From Lineus longissimus (taxonomy: Eukaryota > Nemertea > Pilidiophora > Heteronemertea > Lineidae), in NCBI RefSeq assembly GCF_910592395.1, contig NC_088311.1, forward strand, positions 10,914,501 through 10,978,500: a stretch of 64,000 nt of DNA, written 5' to 3'. Below, in pieces: positions 45,941-56,320 of the stretch (position 1 is the first letter of the stretch; every line of letters starts with the position of its first letter). Made by a program: the position numbers and the translations under genes. Under the pieces are notes generated by a model. That model searched no databases, was not told the origin of the DNA, and saw only the letters and a list, made by a program, of their open reading frames with translations.

Positions 45941-46208
45941 GCATCTGGTTCAACTTGTGGAGAGTTTGCCGTCACTGCAGCGAGCATGTTTCGATTCAGC
46001 GTGTGCGTTCGTAAGGCAGTCTCCTATTCAGTTTAGTGCTCTTCCTTTCGGCAATGTTCGCTTGCCCTGGACCATCGTCGCAAATGAGTTGCTTGCAGAT
46101 GGGTATTTGCCAGAGCAGTTGATTAGCTTAAACGTATCACTCGATGTAAAGCGGTTTCTCGCTGTTGTTTCCCGCTTCACTGAAAACCCAAATTAACAAA
46201 TTCTAATA
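45941..46208 (+). CDS. Terminal exon-like frame with a BC-box-like motif, followed by a poly(A) signal
   Basis: After tattttaag the frame reads RHLVQLVESLPSLQRACFDSA...LPWTIVANELLADGYLPEQL to a TAA at 46194; AATAAA follows at 46203-46208. SLQRACFDSA fits the Elongin C-binding BC-box pattern (S/T/P-L-x3-C-x3-hydrophobic), and a later LP plus leucines is compatible with a SOCS or VHL box; this is a weak pattern. No ATG starts the frame, so it would be the last exon of a gene whose other exons are not seen, or a remnant. It begins about 230 bases beyond the Harbinger end. Confidence 0.3.
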
Positions 46209-46515
46209 AAAGTATCCAAGATGTTGCCTCAGTGTGTTTTGGAATAATCCAAGTGCGTGAAATAGCAATAATGCTTGTTAAAATATAGTATTACCTGTAA
46301 AATATCGTCACTATTTCGGCTCCACAGAAATAGTTCTGATGCCCTCTGATGTTGAAATGTTGTTGTCTGAAAGAGCCAATCACACCTTCCATTGAATTAG
46401 GTCAAGATGTTGGATGAATTAGTGCAGCTTTTATTATTACTGCGCCCAGTGGTCATGATCATTCTTTGTGTTTGATATAGTGGTCTTGTACATTTGTACA
46501 TGGCAATAACTGACA

Positions 46516-47028
46516 ATGGTCCCAACCCAAAGCAGACTTTACAAGAAGGTTACACGTGATCAAGAAATAGTTCAGCCAAGTTTTCCTGATAAAAACATGC
46601 GGTCGAGGTGTCATTGCGCAGTTGTTTGCTTTTTGATGCTAAGTTGCAAAACTATTAATACTCGAGAGCATACAGGCGGCCATTTTTGCCGAATACACAT
46701 TGAGAAGGGAACATGTTTGGAGAGGGATGAAGTAACGATTACTAGAGGTTGGATTATGTATCAAATAGAGGTAAGGTTTAATCACATGCGAATTCTCCTT
46801 CGTGGTTTAGCAAAAATCCGTCTCAAAGTCAAATATGATACAAATTCTGACAATAAATCATTAATCCTACATTATTTCATACTCTTGTCTGAATACGATA
46901 ACAACGAATTTTTAACTCGGGAACACATCTTTATTCGAATGTTTCTATGCGTGGTCGAGTGTGTAGTCCAGCAGTGTTATCGTTTTCCGTGTAACACGGT
47001 TATGTATCACATGGGTGCACGCGCATGA
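46516..47028 (+). CDS. Unrecognised 170-residue protein, possible gene or gene remnant
   Basis: Uninterrupted frame from an ATG at 46516 to TGA at 47026. Contains Cys-rich N-terminal half (RCHCAVVCF, GHFCRIH) and a hydrophobic/basic second half (WIMYQIEVRF, KSLILHYFILLSEYDNNEF). No family recognised. A frame of this length is uncommon by chance in this AT-rich sequence, and codon use (no repeated words) looks protein-like. It lies just upstream of a CpG-rich segment. It shares a general style (Cys, Phe, Ile-rich, basic) with the frames at 48834 and 55280, but I see no alignable block. Confidence 0.3.
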   Translation: MVPTQSRLYKKVTRDQEIVQPSFPDKNMRSRCHCAVVCFLMLSCKTINTREHTGGHFCRIHIEKGTCLERDEVTITRGWIMYQIEVRFNHMRILLRGLAKIRLKVKYDTNSDNKSLILHYFILLSEYDNNEFLTREHIFIRMFLCVVECVVQQCYRFPCNTVMYHMGARA

Positions 47029-47029
47029 A

Positions 47030-47240
47030 ATCCGTGACGTAGAACTTCTCGGTTACGTCGTGGTCAGGTCTCGTAAGGGAGTTTTCCCATAATAGACAGA
47101 TTCTGCTAATCCGTTTCCGAGATCAGCTCCGGGATAGCGCAGCGCCGCGTCATCATAAAATGTCGTGACGTCATCGATCCGCGCGCACTTTGTATCTATC
47201 GCGTTGCCGTGACCCGAGAAAAATCAGCTGTATCCCGTAA
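47030..47240 (+). promoter_or_regulatory. CpG-rich promoter-like segment with a CRE palindrome
   Basis: Dense CG dinucleotides (gcagcgccgcgtcatc, gatccgcgcgcac) in an otherwise CG-poor area, a perfect tgacgtca at about 47166, another tgacgt near 47033, and a good donor, atccc/gtaagtg, at about 47238. This looks like a promoter and untranslated first exon of a plus-strand gene, but no downstream coding exon is firmly identified; candidates are 48834-49154 and 49744-49948. Confidence 0.35.
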
Positions 47241-48830
47241 GTGTCAAACGGCGCAGGGTTTTCCTAAATTTCTTCTTTATGTGAATTAAAATACCTGATT
47301 TGAAGTGCTAAGTAGTTAGATAAGCATATGAAGACCATAGTGAATGGGCAGTTTGCGCAATTATTTCATGGTATTTATGATCATTTCATGCGTGATGATG
47401 ACGTGTCCTGTTTACAGGACGAAACATTTTTAAAATGCATTTCCAAGGTGTTTGCATGAGGACAACCCATTAGTGTCATATATCTCTCCGGAAACGCCTG
47501 ATTCCCCTCGTTCTGCAGGATGTTTAATCCGATGTTTCATTTCTTTAAATACACCATCAGCGTCGCCTTGGCTCCTAGCTCTGTTCACCCCTAGTGGAAA
47601 TATTGCCATTTGGACCACGGAAAAACGCAAAAACTCTACATACAGTGACGGACCATTCCCCCGTGAATGACAGTTGCTATCAAAGCTACATGAAAACCAG
47701 AAAACAATCGACGGTCAAGCTTTAAGATAAGGCCTATTGAATCTTTCACAAATCAGCGAAAAACACATCAACTGCCACTGGACGGCATTTCAACACATGC
47801 CCGATCAACGCACATCACAAGTGTACATGTACGTCGGCAGCAGCAGTAGAATGAGTAGTTTCTTGTTATCTGCTTATTGAGCAGCGCTCCAGGTTTCAGA
47901 AACTCCCAATAACATGTCTGTGCCAAAACAATTGCTAAATCAGCACTGACATACCCTGAGCAACTACCTTTAATTTCTTTCCTCGGTGGATTTAATTAAA
48001 CATCCTCTTCTAGAGATATAGGCATGACATTTTCACAGTTGAATAAATGATACGTGTAATATATAACACTGGCGCAAAAATTCTTGTTCCTTGTTTGTTA
48101 ATTGTGTTGTAGCTTGAAGTCAAATTGTAAACAGATGGAAGTAAAGCATGCTTTAAAAGCAAACTTTTGCCAATGACGCCTTTGTAGTACGCTTATTTTA
48201 CTAAACGCAGATATTTTGTCAGTGTCGGTCTCAAGTTATGAGGAATATTTCAGATCAATTATAACATAAATACATGAAAACATGAAAATTCAGTTCAATT
48301 TATTAAAGCAAGCCTTTCAGTGACGGATTGCTTTCCAAATTTTAATTGTCAGAACATTCATTAGCAATGAATGAGGGCCTGGGACGAACGACAGCAGTAA
48401 GAGCTCATCTGTGAGATGACCCCCCCTAAACTAGCGGGATAACTCGACTTTGGATGCCTAAAAGTTTTTTCGACCCACCATGAAAAAGAAACGTATATTT
48501 TTGTTGTCTGTGAAATAAATACCCCTAAAATGGGACTAAGTGAACCCAACACGACACAGCTGTGACGAAGAAGGGCATAACCAATTGTCATTGTTCAAAT
48601 GTGGGATGATATTTGGTGAGTTTCAATAATCTCAAATCGGCCATCATACCAAATAGAAGGAAAAGAAGGATCATTTGGAGTGTCGGATTAGTGTGAGAGG
48701 ACCCCCCCCCCTTGAGGAATTGGTACCCTGGCGCAGTAATTGAATTGGTAGCCATTTAATCTGAAAGTGCGTTAATCGCTGATTCTCGTATCTACTAGAC
48801 GTTTTTATTTCACAATTTCAAAGAGGTTGT
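47241..48830. other. No gene seen
   Basis: Short frames only. The text tgacgtgtcctgtttacaggacga (about 47400) contains an inverted repeat gtcctgtttacaggac, possibly a small hairpin. C runs occur at 48421 and 48703. Confidence 0.35.
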
Positions 48831-48833
48831 CTC

Positions 48834-49154
48834 GTGTATTTCAAGTGTTTGTCCGAAACATTTCCTCGAAAACGAAGTGTGTTTTTTATGCGCACTATTT
48901 TTGTAACGTGTGGAAATGGGAGTATGATTCGGTTCGTTCGTGCTGACGATCATTTGAAGCGAAGTGAGTTTTTTTTACACTTTTTTAAAGGGCTCAAAGC
49001 AGGAATAAATATTCACCTTTTAGTGACATCAAACAGGGTTACATCAGAGCAGACTAGAAAATGTTTAGAAAATCGTGACATTGATGACATTTTGTTCGAG
49101 CATTCTTTCTGCGTGCATTCGTGTGTATCATGCATGCAATACACGTGCAATTGA
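48834..49154 (+). CDS. Unrecognised 106-residue frame
   Basis: Frame from 48834 (first codon is not ATG; the first ATG gives MRTIFVTCGNG...) to TGA at 49152. Contains FFLHFFKGLKAGINIHLLVTSN and ends in a Cys cluster, CVHSCVSCMQYTC. No family recognised. Could be an exon of the gene served by the promoter-like segment at 47.1 kb, or chance. Confidence 0.2.
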   Translation: MYFKCLSETFPRKRSVFFMRTIFVTCGNGSMIRFVRADDHLKRSEFFLHFFKGLKAGINIHLLVTSNRVTSEQTRKCLENRDIDDILFEHSFCVHSCVSCMQYTCN

Positions 49155-49740
49155 CACCAATACTGGCATAGATAAACGGGTTGAATATCATGTCTTCTTT
49201 GGAGAATGAGTCGGCTTCATACGTGACGAGACTCGGTCACAGTTATACATTTTACATACAGAATTTCTTTCTTGGCGAATATTGTTTTACAAAAACTCAA
49301 TTCACAGTTACCTTGTAACTCTGTGAGAATGTTGGGTACTTCCTTTAAAAGTATAGACTCCAGTTAACCTTTAAAGTCAAAAGTCCTTGTAAAAGTACTT
49401 AGTTTATGGCCTCTCAAATTAAGGTTATTCAATTGATTTCTATTCATGTTAGCGAAATACTAAAAGTAACTTTTGTATTGAAGCAACCAAGGAAAGGTAA
49501 ACGGAAAAGGAAACAAGCCAATTATAATGTGTACTTTTGAGTTTGGAATTGTTTACGGTACGTGAGGTTATTGAGTTTGAGTTTTTCTTCTAGAGGGAGG
49601 CGATAATTATTGATTCACAAATCCAATGATGCAAGTTGACGCCCACCACGTCACTTGTACCATGGAGAGATATCACTGTCGCCTTAGACACATGTTAACA
49701 ACAAACCAATGCATAAATATGGGGGGGATTTCTTTCCCTC
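49155..49740. other. No gene seen
   Basis: AT-rich spacer without recognised repeats or frames. Confidence 0.35.
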
Positions 49741-49743
49741 CAG

Positions 49744-49948
49744 AGAGAACCTCAGAGAATCCCCAGAAAGAGTACCCAGAACAACCAGTGATCGGAATCA
49801 CAGGTGTAGAGCATGTTTGCATGTTTGCTCTACATCCGTGTCGGATTGTACAAGAGAACTGATAAAGTTAATACAGGAAAGACGTCTTAACGGTGACCAA
49901 GAGCTAGAATTTCCCCTTCCCCCGACAAAGAGGCGCAACAACTCTTAA
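49744..49948 (+). CDS. Possible terminal exon of an unknown gene
   Basis: The acceptor tttctttccctccag (49729-49743) precedes a frame to TAA at 49946: ENLRESPERV, HRCRACLHVCSTSVSDC, TRELIKLIQERRL and a Pro/Lys-rich end PLPPTKRRNNS. The spaced Cys residues could bind zinc. Protein not recognised. It would suit the 3' exon of the gene whose promoter may lie at 47.1 kb. Confidence 0.3.
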
Positions 49949-50985
49949 CTTTTAAACACTGAAATTGCTCCTTGTTTTCTCTTGGTGAAAATAACAAATA
50001 CATGCACGACTATCATATAGGCCTACAGATATGAATGAATGAATGAATTTATTGACAATAAGGCCTACTGGCCTGTTGTACAGGGTTATACATAAAATAG
50101 GAGGATGGTAACAAAGTAGCATTTATGGTAACAAATGGTAACACTTATGATGACATATTACAATAAGATTATATGGGGTGGTCCAATATAATTTAGAAAA
50201 TACAACCTATAAACTTTAGAAAGTACAAAACTGGGTTAAACAGGGACTGCTTCCCTGTCCTTATTTGCTGGAGCAATATATTTTCTAAGTTATGTATGTC
50301 CTTCCTATTAGTTGACCTTAGCAGCAAAACGAATTTTTCCCTGGTTGGCCTTGCTCTGTAGTATCTGTTAATACATTTATTCCCAAGGTCAGTGTATCCC
50401 GTAAAAACTAGGCAAAGTGGAATTCGTCCTCTACCCTGTATAACACACTTTACAGACAGATACGTTCGGCTCGTTGTGTAACGTTGGGTTTGTGCCACCG
50501 ACCCATCTCAATCTCCAGCTTGTGGGCAGCGGATCTCATCCTGGTTAGGTCAACTGTCTTCCGGTTGCTACTACTGCTGATTTTTAAGTGCTCCGAAACT
50601 TCAAAGATGGTGTTCTCTTTTATATCAACGAAAGGTTGCATCCGGCTCATAGCCCTAGACTCGGTATTCCAGGCTTTCTGATAGCAGTCTTTGATTCGTT
50701 GACGCACAAGGGATAGGAATTGCTACTCCCGACCCCCTGTGCAGCCCATGCATCTCCTAGACCTAGCCCTGTAGTAGATTCTTGACCTGCCTCGACCAAT
50801 TTTTACTCTTAGACTTAAGTAGCTCCGAATAACACACTTTCGGATACCTATCGTCATCCATCCCCAGCAGTTTTAGCCAATATTTAGTTACTACATGTAT
50901 AATTTGTGTTTCCTTTGAGACTGGTAGTCTCCCATACTCTGCCAGCACAGCGTTATTAGGGGTGTTTTGTCTAACACTCAGTAAC

Positions 50986-51564
50986 GCTGAAAGGGTGGCT
51001 GTCGTCCTGGGTACCGACAAATGGTACCCAGGTTCGAGATCGACTGGACAATAAGCACCCTGGGTGCCATTACACTAGACAAACAGCACCCAGCTTCTTT
51101 TTGCCTGTCTTACGGATCTGAGGGACGACGTTTCTTGCAATCTCGTTTTATCTCGCGCCGTGGTACTAGCGGCATTAGCAGTGCTCGAAATGAAAAGAAC
51201 AGATAAACAGAAAAAACGCGTTTAGGCCTATAGGTCTTTGAAAGCACATTTCGGATATATCCCTCATATATACTTTTTCTGAATAAATCATCCGAAATGT
51301 GCTTTCAAAAACCTATAGGCCTAAACGCGTTTTTTTCTGTTTATCTGTTCTTTTTATTTCGCGCACTGCCAATGCTACGAGTACCACGTCGCGCGATAAA
51401 ACGAGATTGCAAGAAACGTCTTCGTCCCTAAGATCAGTAAGCCAGGCAAAAAGAAGCTGGGTGCTATTTGTCTCGTGTAATGGCACCCAGGGTGCTTATT
51501 GTCCAGTCGATCTCGAACCTGGGTACCATTTGTCGGCACCCAGGACGACATCCACCCTTTCAGC
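50986..51564. mobile_element. 579-bp inverted-repeat MITE in the LINE, 9-bp target duplication
   Basis: Arms of about 230 bases start GCTGAAAGGGTGG and contain gtcgtcctgggtacc, ctggacaataagcaccc and gcacccagcttctttttgcc in mirror order around an AT-rich centre. ctcagtaac flanks it at 50977-50985 and 51565-51573, and joining the flanks restores the LINE reading (QKRLL-SVRQN). No coding capacity. The 9-bp duplication suggests MULE-type. Confidence 0.85.
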
Positions 51565-51672
51565 CTCAGTAACCTTTTTTGAAAGTCAGTGTGGACCTTT
51601 TCAATGGCCTGACATTTAGAAAAGCCCCATATCTCCGCGCCATATTCGTAGACTGGGGTCACACAGGTGTTT

Positions 51673-52251
51673 ACGGTGGCTTGGAAAGTACATGGTGATT
51701 TTTTTTTCAATGACGAAGTTTTTTTTTATCTCAGGCGCCTGACTTAGTAACTCAGGCACCTGACTTACAAAATGACGAAGTTCTTTTTTATCTCAGGCGC
51801 CTGACTAAATTAGTCAGGCGCCTGACTTACGAAAACGAGGCTGGTTGATACACGCGGTACTGGAAATTTGACATTTTGACATAAAGACATTGAGACGTGG
51901 TCACCGAAGTACGGTTTCAAAGTACTGACTGATGATGGACTGTTTAATCGGTCTTGGTGTTTATCATTATACAATAGTGAAACTTACCATGCTTAAACAC
52001 TTCGGAACCGTACTTCGGTCTTTATGTCAAATTGTCAAAATGTCCAGTGCCGCGTGTATCAACCAGTCTCGTTTTCGTTAGTCAGGTGCCTGAGTTACTA
52101 AGTCAGGCGCCTGAGATAAAAAAAACTTCGTCATTTCGTAAGTCAGGCGCCCGAGATAAAATAACTTCGTCATTCGTAAGTCAGGCAACTGAGATTAAAA
52201 AAAACTTCGTCATTGAAAAAACAAATCACCATGTCCTTTCCCAGCCACCGT
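51673..52251. mobile_element. 579-bp foldback MITE with nested palindromic subrepeats in the LINE
   Basis: Outer ends ACGGTGGCT and AGCCACCGT; arms of about 250 bases contain repeated tatctcaggcgcctgac and acgaaatgacgaagtt modules, two on the left and three or more on the right. The core word tcaggcgcctga is itself a palindrome. Flanking aggtgtt (51665-51671 and 52252-52258) is the probable 7- or 8-bp target duplication, and the LINE reading ...IFNT/CVTPVYEYG is continuous across it. A central loop of about 100 bases is unique. Confidence 0.8.
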
Positions 52252-53498
52252 AGGTGTTGAATATGTCTAAGCTATTTTTAACATCGATATATTTAAACTT
52301 CGACATGTGACCATTCATTGTAAACAGTGCCTTGTAGGCCAAATGAGCTGCCTGCTCCACCTGATTTGAACATTTCCCACTATAGTGGAAAAGCATACCA
52401 AGATACCTATATGCGTCCACAACCTCAATTTCAACGTGTCCATATTGCCATTTCTTCCTAGCTGCTAAAATACCATTTTTTCTGAACACAATGATTATAG
52501 TTTTACCTAGGTTTACCGAGAGGCCCCACTTATTAGAGTATTCCATCAAGGCGTCGATGAGATCTTGAAGCTCCTTAGGACTATTTGCCATGATGATCAT
52601 GTCATCGGCGAATAGTAGAATATAGATATCTCTCAGGACATCACCCGTTTTTATAAAAGCGTTTCCCAATTCTGCTACAATATCATTGGTGAACAGTTGG
52701 AATAACAGAGGTGATAACGAACCGCCCTGTTTTAGACCTGTGTTAGTTTCAAATTCTTGACCAAATTGCACACTTATTCTAACCGTCATCGATACTTTGT
52801 TATTCATAACCATGAGTGCCTTACTTAAGTTTCTGGATAAGCGGCATTTAATGAGCTCATAGAATAACATAGCAGTATAATCAGCCGTTGCGTTTTCTCA
52901 ATGTTGTCGGGATTTTTGCATTTAGTACAAAACAGTTGTCCACCGTGGCATAGTTGATTCTCAAGACAGCCTGTTCTTCGACCAATATGTTCCGATCTTT
53001 GATGCGCTCAAGTAACACACCCGTGTAAACCTTGTTAAGGATAGGGGTTAAATATATACCCCTGTAGTTACTCACTAAATATCTATCACTTTTTTTAAAT
53101 ACTGGACATAGGATGGAGGTACACCAAGCTTTGGGATATTAACCATGCATCAGTATGGTGTTGAAAAAGTTTGCCAAAAAACCACACCAGGTGAGCTCAC
53201 CTCAGGTGGATGGTCATCACTGGCCCCAGCTTTAACTGTTTTCAATTTTATTGAATTGTACCGCTACGGTTGATTTGTTCCACCATAACACGAATCTATT
53301 CACGTAGTCCGACCATGGTCCATATTGTTATCCTGCACCACTAATAACTTCTTAAAATAATCTGTCCAAGGCATAATAAGATGTGTTGGATGTTGTCCTT
53401 TAATTGCCTTGCTGAAAATACTGCTCATCTTCGTTATTTTATTCATACTTCGCACTCACTTGTTGGAAGTATGACCGAACAAGTTTAAGATTGTTACC

Positions 53499-54878
53499 CA
53501 AGGAGGATACCGCGGTGACGTCACGGCTTTTCCAAGATGGCGCTGCATATTGTAAACAAACTCGATGAGACAAGCCCACTCTTGAATATTCATAGGTTGG
53601 AGGGTCGAGGCCTATCAATTAGACGAGTGCATGTTTTTAACTCTCAAGTACATATTTGGAGAGGTATTGAAAAAATATTTGTTGTGGCAAGTCTACAGAT
53701 ATAAAGAAATTATTTGATGAAAAAATTAATTTCGAATTTTGCTAATTGGGTAATAGGGGGCGTGTTTTGAGTTTTTTCTGCCAGTTGGCTGAAAAGAGTG
53801 GAAATATCAAAGTCTGTCTAATTTGTCGATTATCAAAAAATTTCCGTGGTCAATCACCATTTTATTTTTCACCATTTACTTGCCCGGAATAACATAATAT
53901 TAATTTCAGATTCACAACACCACGCGTTCTTTGATGCGTCGCGGTCAAACATTGACAATTTAACTGCTAAAAGGCTTAAAAAATCAATTGTGGTCTTGTC
54001 TCCGATCCACGGCCAAGGGAAAATCAAGTCATCAAATAAAGTTAGATTTTTCGCATCAAATCAGAGTTATCAGTACTTTTCTGCTATGAAATAAGTCTTC
54101 AGACAATAAGTTATCATTTGAATAATGAAAAGTGCTGTTTTGATGGGGAAAAATAGGGGTTTTAAAACAAAATTAAATAGCCGGGTACCGATCTTCCAAA
54201 ATTAGCAGTGGTTTCAAAACAGTCTCCCAGATATGGGGCAATCTCTTCATTATCATAATGGGATTTGGAGGCATGTTTACAGATTTTACAAGTTCGAGAC
54301 CTGTAGGACCTAAAACTCGCATAGATCCCCTCTATTTGTCGAGTTAGCGCCCCTGTAAGATCATGCATTTTCGGGCACTAGAACGAAATCTTCCTGCGGA
54401 TATCGCGGTTTCGGTGATGATTTAAGGAGAAATTGACTGTTCTTAGAGTTGTATGGGACAGAAATGAGTTCATACTTCATGAATACATGAATATATTATG
54501 ATATGGGCGGGCTTCTAAGTCAAAACAATAACAAACTCAACTGCATCTCTACTGTATATTGCGTAGTGCATTGCCTAGTGTATTTCGTAGTGTATTTTAG
54601 CGGAGACATTATTTTCGCACTTTGGCCACGCCAAACGTCTTTTTTATTCGTGGAAGTTAATCTGCTCTGTAAATTTTATTTTACACAGGAAGAATCCAGA
54701 CTAGGTATTGCAGTATTTCATGTCTATTCGTGTTTTTGTGTACAGGAGCGCACCAGACTGTGAGACGTGTAGATGTGTTCAGTGCTGGTGTTGTCAGTAG
54801 ACTGAATCTGATTGGCCATAGCGATCAGTAATATGGGTCGTGATCACGTGATGTGACGTCACCGTGGTATCCTCCTTG
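53499..54878. mobile_element. 1.38-kb non-autonomous element in the LINE, 9-bp target duplication
   Basis: Ends CAAGGAGGATACCGCGGTGA and its near-complement (ggtgacgtcac next to a tgacgtca palindrome on both sides). attgttacc flanks it at 53490-53498 and 54879-54887. Inside: no long frame; AT-rich right half with repeated cgtagtgta/cctagtgta words (about 54560-54595). Probably MULE-type by duplication length. Confidence 0.8.
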
Positions 54879-54964
54879 ATTGTTACCCTACTTTTACCTG
54901 TCAACAGGGGACTTATTTTGCTGATCATTGAAAGATAACAACGGCCTTTGTACAACACAACCGA

Positions 54965-55278
54965 AATTGTTTTTGAATTGCTACTATAAGCCGTATATCA
55001 TCACTTCACTTTACCCTAGCAGAAACACTCTCTAATTTCAGACAGTTTCACCATTTTATTTTTGATATAAGGGTATCTGATATGATCTGTAAACGCTACT
55101 CGCTATCAAAAATCGGGGTTTTTTTCTGCGGGAATGACCCGCCAAACAAAAATGGGCCCATGGTAGACTTATGGTACCTGATATCCGTCCAGAAATTTCT
55201 TGGTCGTTTAAGGCTCAAACTGTTCTTTGGTAACAGGAATGAAAAGCAGTGCAGCGTTAATCTATTTACTCTTTAACA
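54965..55278. other. No gene firmly seen
   Basis: May hold the 5' remnant of the LINE; otherwise nothing recognised. Confidence 0.3.
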
Positions 55279-55279
55279 A

Positions 55280-56320
55280 ATGCTCTTTCAGGAAAAAAGT
55301 ACCCAAATGTACAGAGTTACTGAACCAGTCGTTTTCAAACCTCCCGTATCAGCCATTTTGAGCAAATATGAAGCGAGGGTATGTATGCGTGATGACAATT
55401 CTAATTCGTTACTATTTGTTTATCAAGAGGTAAGAGGACATGTTAATATTTTAAGGAATATACTTGTCTACCAACCTGAACAAAGGAATGTTTACGCACT
55501 CCTTCATAATGTGTCTATTTCCTCGCGTTTCCTTCTAAAGTTCACAGATATTCACGACGGGAAATTATGGCTGTTTGACGTCGTGCGCCGGAGAAATGGA
55601 CGTAAAGCGAATGTTTTTAAGTTGTTTGAGATATTAACTGGTCGCTGTGGCACAATAATCCTACCTCGTCATCACCCATGTTCAGCTTCGGGATCCGGTT
55701 TTTCCGGGGCGCTTCTCTTGAAAAACATCATGGCAGAAGGATGGTTTGTTCAGGGTGCCTCGCGAGAGTTGATCACAGTATTTAACGTTACGTGGATACG
55801 CGGGCAGGGGACGCTCTTAAAACTAGATACATGTAGTTTGCTGTGCAACGGCCAAAGTTATTATTTTGGCAATCGACAAGGTCATATCATATACTTGATA
55901 ACTGGAGGTAAAGTTTCCTTTACACTACATCGTGCCTTCCCTAAACCTGTATGTCAGTTGGAGTTGGTTTCGCTATCACATTCCCCATTTCCGTATTTCA
56001 TCAACTATCTAAAGGAATCAACGCTTTTATTGACACAAATCAACAAAAACGTCTTTTCCAGTGTAATATTTATCAGAGGCATATGCTCTCCTCTGGCTCC
56101 TTTGAATACTGCAACAAAGATAAATAAAGTGACAATTGTTTCGGTCAGTAATTGGCATATTGTGCAGCCGGGTAAACATAGTAAATATCGAGAAGAACGC
56201 AAAATAGTAATGCTACCTAATAGCGTTCTATTATCACCAGTACGGACTATTAAAGATTTGGGTAAAGGACAGATCAAGGAAACAATAAAATACGCGAAAC
56301 GGTTTACGCCAGTTGGTTAA
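55280..56320 (+). CDS. Unrecognised 346-residue protein, beta-rich, possibly propeller-like
   Basis: A single open frame to TAA at 56318, too long to be chance in this base composition. The first ATG encodes MYRVTEPVVFKPP (about 55307); alternatively the exon begins after the acceptor atgctctttcag at 55291, which would place earlier exons upstream. The protein is rich in short hydrophobic strands separated by turns (SLLFVYQEV, GKLWLFDVVRR, GRCGTIILP, RELITVFNVTW, GHIIYLITGGK), a pattern like repeated beta-propeller blades, but I see no WD, Kelch or other signature. No signal peptide or membrane helix. The basic C-terminus ends YAKRFTPVG. No AATAAA is seen close after. No repeat ends border it, so it may be a host gene or a captured gene. 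Confidence 0.5.
   Translation: MLFQEKSTQMYRVTEPVVFKPPVSAILSKYEARVCMRDDNSNSLLFVYQEVRGHVNILRNILVYQPEQRNVYALLHNVSISSRFLLKFTDIHDGKLWLFDVVRRRNGRKANVFKLFEILTGRCGTIILPRHHPCSASGSGFSGALLLKNIMAEGWFVQGASRELITVFNVTWIRGQGTLLKLDTCSLLCNGQSYYFGNRQGHIIYLITGGKVSFTLHRAFPKPVCQLELVSLSHSPFPYFINYLKESTLLLTQINKNVFSSVIFIRGICSPLAPLNTATKINKVTIVSVSNWHIVQPGKHSKYREERKIVMLPNSVLLSPVRTIKDLGKGQIKETIKYAKRFTPVG

Larger units (their letters stand above)
50037..54960 (-). mobile_element. L2-like LINE interrupted by three inverted-repeat elements
   Basis: On the minus strand, from about 54960 down: KSPVDR, then NLKLVRSYFQQVSAKYE (53480s), PWTDYFKKLL (about 53370), SNYRGIYLTPILNKVYT (53075-52881), the reverse transcriptase 52870-52260 with GLKQGGSLSPLLFQLFTND and the catalytic FADD at 52601-52612, then VTPVYEYGAEIWGF (51650s), FQKRLL/SVRQNTPNNAVLAEYG (51575 to 50980), MRSAAHKLEIEMGRW and YTDLGNKCINRYY. 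The 3' end at about 50040-50065 is AATAAATTCATTCATTCATTC, the usual L2-type tail. Several stops and shifts, plus insertions at 50986-51564, 51673-52251 and 53499-54878, make it dead. Confidence 0.85.

Noticed and set aside
51030-51055. ggttcgagatcgac as a tRNA B-box
   Set aside because: No A-box, anticodon arm or acceptor pairing around it, and it lies in a MITE arm repeated in inverse at 51500.
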